Of a DNA stretch of 64,000 nucleotides, positions 11,545 to 22,599 are shown piece by piece. Within the stretch, counting starts at the first letter, position 1, and each line of letters starts with the position of its first letter. Origin of the DNA: Flammula alnicola. Its lineage: Eukaryota; Basidiomycota; Agaricomycetes; Agaricales; Strophariaceae. The stretch is taken from contig JADNRV010000094.1 of assembly GCA_015499995.1 (NCBI GenBank), positions 149,918 through 213,917 on the forward strand, in the 5' to 3' direction. The notes under the pieces were generated by a model. That model searched no databases. It had not been told where the DNA came from and worked only from the letters and a program-made list of their open reading frames with translations. A program made the translations under genes and the position numbers.

Positions 11545-13260
11545 GTGTTCACTAGTTCAACCAGTTATCAAAGGCCCTTTTCTTCTCTTCTTGACGACCC
11601 CACTTGCACTTCTGGTTCTGCTAGCTATACCTATACCTTTCCAGCGACATCTTCATCTTCATCAGCGATAAAGCCCCCTGTACAAAACCCCAGCTATACC
11701 GCACCAATCGACATGCGCACCTTCAAAGTCCGAGGCCTCTTCGGGTTCAACACCGCCGTTACCACCAATGTTCCCGGCACATTGACCATCTCTTTCCCTA
11801 CCTTTAACAGGGGCAATCGGGCACAGTCCGAGCCATTGCCCCCTCGGGACGACGAAGATGTGGAGATGCGCGCGCCGGAGCCTGTTCCCCGTGCGCGCAG
11901 CGAGTACTCTATCATGATCCCCGAGGAAAACCTTGTCCAGGTCTCTAGACGCGATGTAAGCATAGATCGGTTGATCTTCATCCCGGATAACCCTGATTTC
12001 GTTATACAGACCTTAACCCTACCTAAAGCAAACATAATAGAAGGAGGCGGAGCAGAAGAGGGGAAAGAAGACGAGGAGGTGGTGGAGGCGGACGAAGATA
12101 GTGGAGGTGCTTCTCAGCGCCCGCGTGCGCCTTCGCCTGCAGCGACAGAGGTCGACGACCCCGAATCGCAAGATATCATTGCTGATATCCAAGCTAGAGG
12201 TGTCAGAATACGCGACTTTGCCTTTGCGGCTCCACCTGCTCCCTCCCCCTCAATACCCCCCACCACCACCACCGAAACTCCCATCCAACGTCCTGCATCA
12301 TCCACCCATGCATCCTTCACACCAGCCATCGAGATGTTCGACCAATACAAAGGTTTCGCGGAGGTCGAGTTCCGCTGGACACAGCCCGAGCGCATATATC
12401 CCGTGTCAGGCAAAACCCTGCGGCGGCTGCTCAACATCAAATGGCTAACCCAAGAGGAAGTCGACGCGCGCGCACACCCGATGGACCTCGAGGACCTGCG
12501 CAGGCACGACGCGCGCCCGCACTACCCCTGGCGGCCCTTCCGCTGGAGGTCGATACCGAGCCTGGCGGAGCGGAAGGATATGGCCAACGCGAGAAGGGGG
12601 ATGTTTATGCAGATGGACAGGATGCGGGCATCGAGTGAGAGTGCGGAGGCACGGAGGAGGGTCGAGGCGGCGCAGGCGGCGGTGGTTGCAGCGCAGATGG
12701 AGGAGTTTAAGAGAAGGGAGAGGGAGGAGAGGGAACGGTCAGAGAGGGTTAGGAGGGATTTGTTTGCTTTCACTCAGGGCCCCACTTCTCCGGGCAGGAA
12801 TAAGAGGCGGCTGGGGGATGTGGATGAGGAGGAGGATGGGATGAATACCACTGATGATGGGGATGGGTGTCTGTCGGCAGAGGGTGGGAGCGACCTGAAG
12901 AAACGTCGGCTTACGCCTGAACCGTCATCACAAGGCGGTCCCCCCTCCTCGCAGACGACATTGGTGCCCCCGACGAAACAATACCCGGCGCCGCTGCACA
13001 CCTATAACCCCGAGTACTACCCCGAAGCGGCGAGCATCATCGAGTCGTCATCGCAGTCGTCGTCACAGCCGCGGCCTGTTGTTGTCCTGCCGGAGCGGTC
13101 GGACACGCCGCCGTTGGATGAGGAGGGCAGGGAGATGGCACCTGGGCCATCACAGGGGCAAGGGTGGAGTCCGGGCAAGGGCACCAAGTTGGTGCATCCG
13201 AGGGAGAGGAAGGCGATGAAGAGGGCGTTGAGTCGGACGCAGACGTTTGCGCAGCTGTGA
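11545..13260 (+). CDS. Low-complexity hypothetical protein, probably nuclear
   Basis: A single open frame of 571 aa from MFTSSTSYQRPFSSLL; a start at MRTFKVRGLF (11713) is possible. No known domain recognised. Features in order: a Ser/Thr-rich N-terminus; an acidic stretch (EEGKEDEEVVEADEDS, ~175-190); a folded-looking core with FAEVEFRWTQPERIYPVSG and WLTQEEVDARAHPMDLEDL; a Trp/Pro/Arg segment (YPWRPFRWRS); a long charged coiled coil (~350-395, ARRRVEAAQAAV...REREERERSERV); a basic patch GRNKRRLGDVDEEEDG and a KKRRL motif that could be nuclear localisation signals; and a Pro/Ser-rich tail. It is the longest uninterrupted frame outside the transposons and has GC-rich, gene-like codon use. The function is unknown. 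Confidence 0.6.
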   Translation: MFTSSTSYQRPFSSLLDDPTCTSGSASYTYTFPATSSSSSAIKPPVQNPSYTAPIDMRTFKVRGLFGFNTAVTTNVPGTLTISFPTFNRGNRAQSEPLPPRDDEDVEMRAPEPVPRARSEYSIMIPEENLVQVSRRDVSIDRLIFIPDNPDFVIQTLTLPKANIIEGGGAEEGKEDEEVVEADEDSGGASQRPRAPSPAATEVDDPESQDIIADIQARGVRIRDFAFAAPPAPSPSIPPTTTTETPIQRPASSTHASFTPAIEMFDQYKGFAEVEFRWTQPERIYPVSGKTLRRLLNIKWLTQEEVDARAHPMDLEDLRRHDARPHYPWRPFRWRSIPSLAERKDMANARRGMFMQMDRMRASSESAEARRRVEAAQAAVVAAQMEEFKRREREERERSERVRRDLFAFTQGPTSPGRNKRRLGDVDEEEDGMNTTDDGDGCLSAEGGSDLKKRRLTPEPSSQGGPPSSQTTLVPPTKQYPAPLHTYNPEYYPEAASIIESSSQSSSQPRPVVVLPERSDTPPLDEEGREMAPGPSQGQGWSPGKGTKLVHPRERKAMKRALSRTQTFAQL

Positions 13261-13642
13261 TTATCCTTTCCCCTCTCTCTTTCTGCTTTTTGGGGTGATT
13301 TTGTTCATATGGTCTGACGGACATGACATGCGATAAGACAAGACACACGAGATGGATGTCTGCTACTCTACTTCTCTGGTGCTTTTGTGGCTTATAATTC
13401 ACAGTCCCTCATATCCCCCACCTGTAACGACAACATCACCTGTTCCTGGTGCAGGTTCAATCCGATATCCACCACTCATGTCACAGCACCAGAAAATGCA
13501 GGGTTTCTTCCCTTCCCTTAATTCAATGTTCATGGACACAGGAGAGAGATACCACGGAACAGCCTTTAATTATTGTTTGGTATTTTGCGTATGGAATTTT
13601 GAATCTATTTTTAGCATACCTCTTGTTAATGCATAACCTCTG

Positions 13643-13684
13643 ATAACGCATACCCTGGGCCGTCCACCGAGGGGTATGCGTTAT
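13643..13684. repeat. Inverted repeat (13-bp arms)
   Basis: Arms ataacgcataccc (13643-13655) and gggtatgcgttat (13672-13684) are perfectly complementary with a 16-bp loop. It lies in the gap downstream of the 571-aa gene and could be a 3' hairpin or a mobile-element footprint. Confidence 0.7.
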
Positions 13685-13765
13685 GGGTGTTCGTGGTGGT
13701 GACTTGTGACTTGTGACCAGTGACTGTTCACCATCGCGAAACAGAACCACATGGGCTCTTGAACA

Positions 13766-14963
13766 ATGGCGACAAAGATCCCCTATCTAATACTTCAAGC
13801 AAAGCCTCGTGAACCATGCAGCATTCTCGCCGTCGGTCTTGCCGACAATCTGCCAGAAGATGGAAAAGTCCAGAACCTCCTCGACCACGCCGCATCGAAA
13901 ATCCCCTCCCACGTAAAATTGGACGTATCCCAGCAGGTAGTAATGGAGCCAACGGCCTATACGGTACTTCAACTCTATGTCCTTCCGCTACGTCTCTCAT
14001 TCTTCGCAACAGTTAATCGATCCTATTCTCACCTTTATTGGTCGTCCCAGGGCGTAGGCGGGCTGGGGAGTGGCCATCGGAGGTCCCGCTGTCACAAATT
14101 GGTATCAGAACAGAAGGAAATGTTGGGCAGGTGCTTGTGATATTCAGTATGTCTGCGTTTATCTTTTGCTCGCATTGGTGCTCACCTCGTCTCAAAAGCG
14201 TTGACCCATCCTCGTCGTTCTCTTACGTCTATCCGTGAAGACGAGCCACATTATAACCCCTTCTGTGAGTTGATCCCTGATTACTATACGACCCGTGTTT
14301 TACCATCCAACAGCTCGAGAAGAGATCCTCAATGCCGCTCGCAAGCGCGATTCCCCATCAGCAGGCGCTCATAATTCAACGCTCCTTGCAACCCAGAAAG
14401 AGAACAAGCCTGATGCCATGTACAATGGACGACCGCATGAATTGACCGCTCCACCCATCGAGATCTATCATCCTGTTTTCGCAACCTTTCGAAGAAAAAT
14501 AGCCCAGCCTACCAAAGATTTCAAGTTTAGCGCCGCAGAGTTGGGGCAGGTCCATACGCTTATTGTGAACTCTCTGGCATTCTACGACAGCGAAGATGCG
14601 CGGAAAATCCAGCTAGATGTTCTTCGCGAGCTTGTTCACCAGCAAGTCCTCGATTCAAGGGTGATTTCAAACGGCGGTGGCAAGAAAATCAACCCCGACG
14701 GTGCTGGCTATACCACTTGCCAAAACTTTCCGCGCAAAGATAATGCCGCCATCTTATTCACCGAGTTAAAAAATGGAGTTGGAGAGGGCGGCTCTGATCC
14801 TATTTCCCAGTCGCAATGCGATTATATTGCCTTTTATTCCGCGGACCTGGTTCGTGTTTTCCCCGTCTACGCTTCTCAAAGACTGATTTTTGCTCAGCGG
14901 CAACCATCATTCAGCGCCGCTTTTGGTACCCGCAACGCTGACGAAGGGTGCAACACTACTTAA
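13766..14963 (+). CDS. Multi-exon hypothetical protein with ELK (PD-(D/E)XK-like) motif
   Basis: The start is MATKIPYLILQAKPREP at 13766. Later exons fit at 14199-14264 (HPRRSLTSIREDEPHYNPF) and from 14314 (REEILNAARKRDS...), joined by a 49-bp intron (gtgagt...aacag). A further possible intron is 14850-14897. The main part contains HELTAPPIEIYHPVFATFRR and NAAILFTELKNGVGEGGSDP. The E-x-K within a hydrophobic strand and the GG-DP-Q block match a family frequent in Agaricomycetes that looks PD-(D/E)XK-nuclease-like. The family normally runs on for longer, so this copy seems cut short at TAA 14961-14963. Splicing around 13960-14150 is uncertain: the frame AIGGPAVTNWYQNRRK is reached only past a TAG. 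It may be two genes or a decaying one. Confidence 0.4.
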
Positions 14964-15487
14964 TAGGATCGGCGGCGTGTGTATCAATTTTTTTTCTGTC
15001 CTCTCTTTGTTTCTCTAAAGAAAGAAGCTTACGATATGTATGCACAGGGTCGATCCCTTTATTTCAAGCAAGGGTAGCAGTTTTTACGTTTCTTGCTCCC
15101 CCTGCCCTCGCTCTGACGTTGTACGAAGAAGTGTCGGTGAAGAAAGGTTCGTCGCAATGTTTTGTTTTTCGCATGTTTATTTATTCCTGGTGGCGACGGC
15201 GAACATTGATGCATGATGGATCATGACTGGACTCCGAGTCAATCCTCGATCAATTTTTATACCGCCATTGGGGCTGTAGCTGTCCAACGTCCGGCAGCTA
15301 CGGACATATCCGGCGATGCTTATTTCCGTCTCTTTTCCACAGGATCTTGACTGCTATCCTCGACGACTCGAGTTCCAGCAATCGCCACCGAGACCAACTA
15401 CAACTCGCACGGCACCCTCGTTGCTTTGCTGGGCGTCCTCTGAGTCTTACCGTCTTCGCAACCCACATACGTGGGATCTAACGCGGC
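14964..15487. other. Intergenic stretch upstream of the Galpha gene
   Basis: Intron-like ends are visible (gtgtgtatc...ctaaag at about 14976-15020) but no continuing family signal, so remnant exons of the previous gene cannot be excluded. No clear promoter motif. Confidence 0.3.
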
Positions 15488-17697
15488 ATGGGTGCTACCA
15501 GCGACCAAGACCCTTTCGCTCTCTTCCACACTCCGCCGCCCAATGAAACTCCCGGAGAACGAGCAGCTCGCCAGGCAAAAGAGGCGGAGGAAAAGAGGGT
15601 TAGTGATCAGATCGACGAACAGTTGAAGGCGGAGCGTTTGGCGTTGAAAAAGCAGAAGTATACTGTTCGCGTGCTCCTGCTCGGTCAATCTGAGAGTGGT
15701 AAGTGCTCATCTAGCCCTCACTGGCAATTCTTATTACTACAACTAACTGGATCCTACGTTAGGTAAATCGACGACATTAAAAAGTAGGTATTCCTCTTAC
15801 TCGAATAGTGCCATGGGTTCTGACGACTCACACTGAATCAGACTTCCGGATGCGATATGCGAAAGCTGCATGGGATGCTGAGCGTGCCTCTTGGCGTGCT
15901 GTTATTCAGTTGAACATCATCCGCTCTATCATTACTATCGTCGAAACCCTTCAAGCAGAGATGGACGGCGAGGCTATCGACCAGCCCGATACTCCCAGTA
16001 CGCCCCATGTGCCTGCGACGCCACTGATCGCCCACCCCCCCTTGTCTGACCCAGGCGCCTCTCCGACGGTGGTTACCTCTTTCATCACCTCTAGACAGGA
16101 TTCCGACTCCCTCTCACGGACCACTTCACTCTCAAGATCCACGGCCGCGGCGTCGTTATCAACCGCCCTCACGGGGAAGCATCAACTTCTAAAGCTGCGC
16201 CTGGGTCCTCTGCGCCGAGTCGAGAAAGATCTGAAGAAGCGGCTCGGTGAAGATGCAGAGGAGGAACGAGATGGCGTAGCGGAGTCGTTGGGACCTCTCA
16301 GCCTGGAGAGCGGGTCTGAAGTTCTCGTTCGGCGCCAGCAGAAGGAATTCGGAGTGCACAAGCTACAAGAAGCCTTAGAGAGAGGAACAGCGCGGAGTGG
16401 AAGTCGCCGAGGACACGGAAGCGACGACGGAGCCACTTCCCCGGATGACGTTGACGAAGCCACGGAGGTTCTCGCGAGTTGCCTCGATGATATGAAGACA
16501 CTCTGGTCAGATGAAGTTGTAAAGGTCGTTTTGAAGAAACGAAGAATACGACTGGAAGATTCGGCTGGATTGTAAGTCTTTCGTGGTGTCGTCTTCAACC
16601 TGTTAATTACGGCATGCCCCAGTTTCTTAGACGACCTTGACCGCATCGCAAGGTGGGATGACGAACCTTCTGATGACGACGTCATTCGGGCTCGTCTGAG
16701 GACGTTGGGCGTGCAAGAATATCGAATAAAATTCGAAGCCAACTCCAGTGTGTTCGCTGGTGCATTTTACTGACTACTATTTCCCTATGACATAGCTATT
16801 TAACTCAGTCATTCCAGGCGGTATCGGAGGAGATGCTGGCAGGGACTGGCTCTTATATGACGTTGGCTGATCTCGGACGATGGTACGTATGCATGTTGAT
16901 CGAACGAAACCCCAGCTCATTCCACTCAATCTAGCGCCATGCTTGGGTACCCTATTTCGACAATATACAGGCCATTATCTTTCGTGAGTATCTCGTTAAA
17001 TATGTCGTACTCATCCCTGAAATAACTTTACCACCTTTCTCGAAAGTTGCTCGTGAGTTGCTTCGTTATCGTTGTAACGTCCTTGCCCCTTTATTAACTA
17101 TTTCTTTCGTAGCGGTCTCGTGCTTCGATGAACGTCTATCGGAGGACTCCAAGGTCAATCGTCTCGAAGATTCGTTCCTCCTTTGGCGGAAGATTTGCCC
17201 ATCCAAGCTGCTCGCGAAGGCGACTATGATCCTCTTCCTCAACAAGTGCGACTTGCTGAAGCGGAAACTGAAGTCGGGTGTGTAAGTAAAGACGTACCTA
17301 CCCAGCTTTGGTAGCAGGAGCAATGATGTGGGAACTGTCGTGAAATGTGAGTCGTGGCCGGTTTACTTTGGCTGAAATTATTATCGACTCGACTGATATC
17401 GAACGTGCCAGATCTGCGAGAAAAGTTCAAGGAATTTTTGAAGGAGCATTCTCCGGAGCCGCGCTCTTGTTACTTCTACGCCACATCGGTCATCGTTCGT
17501 CATTTATCTCCCTTCTCCCTCTCCACTGTGTCTCATTTTATGGTACGACAGGATACTAAAGCGACAGCCACGACAATCAAAGCCGGTACGTTCGCTTGCA
17601 TGTCTCATCCTACCTTTCCCTCCTGACGTTTTCCATTCGTGATGCAGTCAAAGACAGTATCCTCCGGGATTACCTCAAAAGCGCAGATTTCGTGTAA
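15488..17697 (+). pseudogene. Heterotrimeric G-protein alpha subunit, with two internal stops
   Basis: Eleven exons can be traced by homology: 15488-15698, 15763-15783, 15842-16571, 16623-16747, 16818-16882, 16935-16983, 17047-17052, 17113-17346, 17412-17494, 17552-17585 and 17648-17697, giving 536 codons in phase. Galpha landmarks in order: MG start (possible N-myristoylation), P-loop LLGQSESGKSTTLK, helical domain with a ~150-residue Ser/Pro/Glu-rich insert as in other mushroom Galpha expansions, switch I RLRTLGVQEY, switch II DVG[stop]SRTM, AIIFLAPVSCFDERL, the NKCD guanine-specificity motif and a C-terminus near DTKATATTIKAV. TGA at 16868-16870 replaces the second Gly of DVGGxR, and TAA at 17283-17285 interrupts KSGV_VKTYLPSFG. 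Both sit exactly where single-base changes would restore the family residue. It is therefore a recently inactivated gene, a null allele, or an assembly error. Confidence 0.8.
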
Positions 17698-18410
17698 CTC
17701 CTAAGCGGTGCGTTGACTTGCGCGCTCATCCTATTTTTCTACTTATATCTTTCGGAAAGTCAATTTCATTAAATCCCCATGGAACTTTATATCGTTGCTT
17801 CGCCATGTACATATTTGCAGCCGTCGGCTTCATCCTATCTCCACGTTACATTATGTTCTTTTCTCTATTCCTTTGACGCCTTATGGTTAGCAACGTTACA
17901 TTTCTATTTAATCTTCGAGTAGTGTAAGGCTGGCATCTTACTCCGTATCAAGTGATCATGACTATTACAACACTCATGCAATTTTAAGTTGTGCCCTTCC
18001 TGAGTCGACAGTGGTACGACTTTACTGGGGCTCGCTAGATAGCTCGGGGTTGTCCGTTGGAAGACGGGTCGTGAAAGCCTTTTCGATGTGGTTGTAGAAC
18101 CAAGAATGCCGCCTTCGATCTTCGGAACAGTCATGTTCTAAAGACGTCGATGGTGGGCGCTGACTGCGCTCTGTCACTAGTATGTATCACAGCCGAACTT
18201 TCCAAGTACACCGCCAGCCCATTTATGCGCTTTCACTTGGCCAATCTTGGCACTGCGACTATTGGACAGTCTGGCGCGATGTCACTTTTGTTAGTTTAAA
18301 ATAGAAATAATTAGAGGGAAGCACACATGAGATAAATCGTCTAATATATTATGAGGATAACCGCTTTCTACATGCCGTCTGCACCAGATCTAACTTGAAG
18401 TATGTGCATA
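17698..18410. other. Intergenic, 3' flanks of convergent genes
   Basis: No credible exon on either strand; 3' ends of the Galpha gene and of the DUF6533 gene face each other here. Confidence 0.5.
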
Positions 18411-19714
18411 TCAATATCGCTCGAGACGCTGGCCGTACTTTTCGGATCTAATGTTGTGGGATGCAATTTCAGCATGTTCATAATCATCCGGCAACACTGT
18501 GATAATTGAACCATCAAACTAGAGTTCGTGTGAAAGTTAAGACGACTCACGGTGATAGATAATAATGAGATCGGCCAGCTATGTTTAACGACTGAGTAAA
18601 TACTGCGCATGACGACGAACTGATGAAAGCGACTCACCCAAAAACAACGTGTGCTTTTGACACTTGACTGATAAAGGAGTAGGGTATGATGGCTGAGAAT
18701 AGCGCTGTTGTGGTTCCGTGAGCCATCACGCGCACGGGTGGATAAAGAAAGAACACCGGCAGATGAACAACAAACGAGGATCACTATCCAGATTCCATCG
18801 CGGGTAACGACTCGTGCAACAGGTACCCCAAGCTGTGCGAGATTCCGTTTTGCAACTGTCAATATACCCAACGGTAGGTGCGTTACCCATACGGATATAC
18901 TGAATATTATGATCAGAAATGTAATATTAGGTAGTTCAAACCATGCGGCGTACCAGAAGTAGATGATATTTGGGTGTGTCTCCGTCGTGTCGCATATACA
19001 GTCGAACGGAACATCAAGGATTGTGCGTGGCGAAAGTACAGCTTCCGCAGCAATTTGTGCACAGAAGAGCAACACGAGAAGGACGGTGATCCTAATGTCT
19101 TTCAGATAAAGTGCATAAACTGGGAAATTTTACGCTGTGGTCAGTACAATGGACAGGGAATTCTGGTGTTTCGTCAACTTACTTCTCAGCATCAATATCA
19201 AGTCAAGAGCAGCCATCAAGCAGCAGGCCGCTATAATGAGGAACATAAACCACTGCTTGCAAACAGTATCCGGGATATCTACACTCCAAAGCGGCCCAGA
19301 AACGAGATAGAAATTGATGCTAGAATGTCAGGCGCAGAAATCAGCTCTAGCAAGTGTCTAATGTGTGGTACATATCCTGACCTTTGCACAATGATCGCGA
19401 AGTAATGCGAGAAAATATATGTTATCTTCACGCCAGTAGTGGGCCGTCTGTTTCCAGGACAATCAAGCCATCCTAGTCAATATCGTGAGATCATGCACAT
19501 ACCGCCATATATAACAAAATTCATCTCGCGATGTAAGGATGTACTCCCAGGAAAGAACCGCCAGCGAAGCCACTGCAGGGAGGCAAAGAGTCGCATGAAT
19601 ACTTAGAGAGCTCTGGGTAGATGCAGAAATTTGAACTTAACACGTAGACCATTTACGCAAAGAAAGGTTCTCGACGAGTTTGTAGTCAATAGCATTGGGT
19701 TTTGGCAACGCCAT
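18411..19714 (-). CDS. DUF6533-type integral membrane protein
   Basis: Minus-strand gene with exons starting at 19714 (MALPKPNAIDYKLVENLSL), 19572 (LASLAVLSWEYILTSRDEF, the DUF6533 signature), 19447 (RPTTGVKITYIFSHYFAII) and further ones down to TGA at 18413-18411; introns of 30-85 bp keep the phase. About seven hydrophobic helices are seen, including FMFLIIAACCLMAALDLILM, ITVLLVLLFCAQIAAEAVL, ITFLIIIFSISVWV and LPVFFLYPPV. This is the usual seven-span layout of the large Agaricomycete DUF6533 family of unknown function at membranes. Near 18775 the frame changes by one base between DGIWIVIL and FVVHLPVFFLYPP, so either a small frameshift or an unusual splice exists. I class it as a gene with that caveat. 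Confidence 0.6.
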
Positions 19715-21185
19715 GAAGTGGTAGGATGGGCAGGGGTGAGTGTTACTGCTCAAGGCTCACTTGAAGTGAACGTGCTGAAGGAAAGAGCCTGGGAAGGAAT
19801 AAGGTTGACTCCATAACGCCGTGTCCTATGTAAATCGCCTATCAGTTTGATTAATATATTTCCCCAGCCTATTTATAAAAGGGTCTCGCGACGATAAGTG
19901 TGTGACAAAAGCGCTTATCAGCATGATCTTAACATATCAATGAAACTGAATGTCTGAAGGCAACGGAAGCGCTAATCCTGCAGAAATTATAGCCGTTTCG
20001 CACAACACCTAAAACAGTAAAATGTTTCGCAATTACCAGAAAAAATTAGATTTGATATCACTATTTTAGTGCTTCAACGAGTGTGCGCCTACTGAATTTA
20101 GCGCCGGTGAGACTCACTGCAGGAAGTACAGATATACGTCAAGTGCCTAAATGGACACATAGATTTCCCTTGTCAACTTTATCTACCCTTCCAAGTAGCG
20201 TATGTCCGTCGAAATAGAGAAAGTGACTAAGCTCAAACAACAAACCTATTCGTCAGCACTACCTGAAATATATTGACAAGGCATTATTCCTCAAGACTTC
20301 ATTTAAAGCGTCTCCGACCGGTACATCTGGACTCTCTTGCATGTACGAATTATTAAACAGATAACATTTCAAAGTGATGCTTGGAATCCACTTCGAGGCG
20401 ACGATGAAGCGGCACCCTTCCTGACAATGTTGAGAACATGTGATACAACTAGTAGACATGAGCAGGGTCATGTCCCTGGAAAGGTATCTGTCGCTGTTTC
20501 CTTGCCCGCAATTGAAACCTGGATAAATAATTATGCAAGGCGTAACGACAAAGTCTCTAGCTTCATTACCTGGCTGATAGAAATAATATAATTCCTCTGC
20601 ATTGTTTCCATATTTTGCACATGGAAATATGATCTCTGTGTTTTAGCATCTTGACCCTGGACTATCGGCATGTCGCATCACCGCCATTACTCTAATTTCC
20701 TGTATGCTCTATTTTTTTTTTTCAATTGTCGCATTCCATGAGCTCATCTCGGCAAATTACTGCCATACTATCTACCCATCTTCTACTGATAATTTGTACT
20801 GCCCTGCTGCTGTCTCGACCTGTTCCTTATCTGAAGTATACGGCTATTCTTACACTAATAAACGCAAAATAGAATAAATTCAATCTGTTCCGCTCGTGCT
20901 TATATTCTGATTTGACATGTGAAGCCCACAAGTCCGCACTGAAGGAGGCAGGGAATTTTGAGGTCGTCGTCACTGGCAGAAGTCACTGACTATAACCTTG
21001 CCCAGTTTGCGATTGCAAATGTGTTCAGTAGGAAGGTCTTCTGCAACCCATATTTAATTTATGGATTGAGAATGCCACTCGAGGACCGCAATACGAGCAC
21101 AAGGCAGGACACGCAATTGTTTTCAGGAATAACCTCCACTTCTTGCAATCTTCAACAACTCGCTCAGCTCTTTCAGCAAATCAAC
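19715..21185. other. Long stretch without a recognisable gene
   Basis: About 1.5 kb, AT-rich; only short random frames on both strands. No repeat or RNA structure stood out. Confidence 0.5.
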
Positions 21186-22111
21186 ATGCCCTCTTGATCA
21201 CTGGCGCTAACAGAGGTATTTGTTACAACACCACGATGAACCGGTATGTACCGGGCTCAGAACGCTCACTTGCGGCACTCACAAAATGATCAACTATAGC
21301 TCAAGAACGAAGCCAACTTCATTATCACCACTGCTCACGGCGTTGAGTCCCCGGAGCTCCAGGCGCTCGCTTCCAAGCATCCAAAGAGCCTCAAGATCAT
21401 CGAACTTGACATCACGAACCAAGAGAGCATTGACAGGGCAGTTGAAGCTGTCACTCCTCTCCTCCATAACGGCCTCACTTACCTCGTCAACAATGCTGGA
21501 AAGAACCCTCATCCAACGACCTGATTCAAAGATTTGTACATGCACCTTTTTCATAAACGTAGATTATTCCATGAGCGCTTAGAATGATTTATTTTTATCT
21601 AGAAACCTCGATGATTTTGTGGATGAAGTGTCATCAGCACTGTTGCTCCTCTCCGCATCTCCCACGCCTTCTTTTCTCTGGTCGAGAAGTGGGAGCTGAA
21701 GAGGGTCCTCTTCATCAGCTCTGTTCTTGTCTCGTCCCAGATCACATTCTTGCCAATTCAATGCGCACTCTGCTGCCAAGGCTGCTCTCAACATGTGCTT
21801 GTATTCTTTTCCCCTGTTAGGCTGTTAGGTCATGTCATTCTGATGATCGACATAGGCTTGTGCACAAGTGGGCTTCTTCCCTTAAATACGAGGGTGTCAC
21901 AACCGCTGCGAATTCCCTGCAATTCGTCTTGGTGCACATTTTTGTCTATTGGGAATAAGGGCATCAATGAGTGGATGGCTAAATGTGCTCCTAAGGTCCC
22001 TGTTTCCCGCCAGAGGTGGCTGCTGAAAATGTCATCAAGATCTCTGAAGCGCTCATGCTCGAGAAGACTGGCTCATTCTGGCATTTCGACGGAACCAACC
22101 TGCCATGGTAA
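21186..22111 (+). pseudogene. Short-chain dehydrogenase/reductase (SDR), decayed
   Basis: Pieces of an SDR lie in order but in different frames: HALLITGANRG (Rossmann TGxxxG) split by an intron-like gap; FIITTAHGVESPELQALASK; LKIIELDITNQESIDRAVEA; LTYLVNNAG (the NNAG motif); then AFFSLVEKWELKRVLFISSV (beta5 and the catalytic Ser region), a remnant of the Tyr-x-x-x-Lys region (AKAALNMC, the Tyr lost with a stop nearby), and a C-terminus VAAENVIKISEALMLEKTGS ending FDGTNLPW-TAA. Several frameshifts and a TGA after NPHPTT show inactivation. NAD(P)-dependent oxidoreductase ancestry is clear; the substrate is not knowable. Confidence 0.7.
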
Positions 22112-22599
22112 ATTTTTGAGTATTTTTTTACTTAAATTGCAGTAGTGTATGTTGTATATGGAAGGCCAACCTAAAGTTTATGTACCATTTAATCTCTTCA
22201 CTCTTGGTTTCTCTCGTTCATTGCACCTGATTAGAACAAGTGAAAGATCACTGATTCATCTGGCACTGATTGCCTGCTCACCTGGAGGCTGTCAAGGTGC
22301 GTTCTTTCGTGGCATTCGACACCTGATCCAGTCCTTAAAATTTGCATAGTGTGATAGAAAGATACAATTCTTGATGTAAGTGGGTTCAGGATCATATGAT
22401 GGAAGGTCGCACTACTAGTTAACACCGGGGAGAAGACAGTGCCGAGCTGCCGGAGTTCAATGCATTGGCTTTTTCACACGCGTCTTGCTCTCGAACACCA
22501 CCTCGTATTGCCCTCTGACGGATGCGACTCTGTCCACGATTCTTTCACCCTGGAAAAGGGTGCTCTGCGTTATCTTGCTAACCCCTTCGAACGAGTGGT

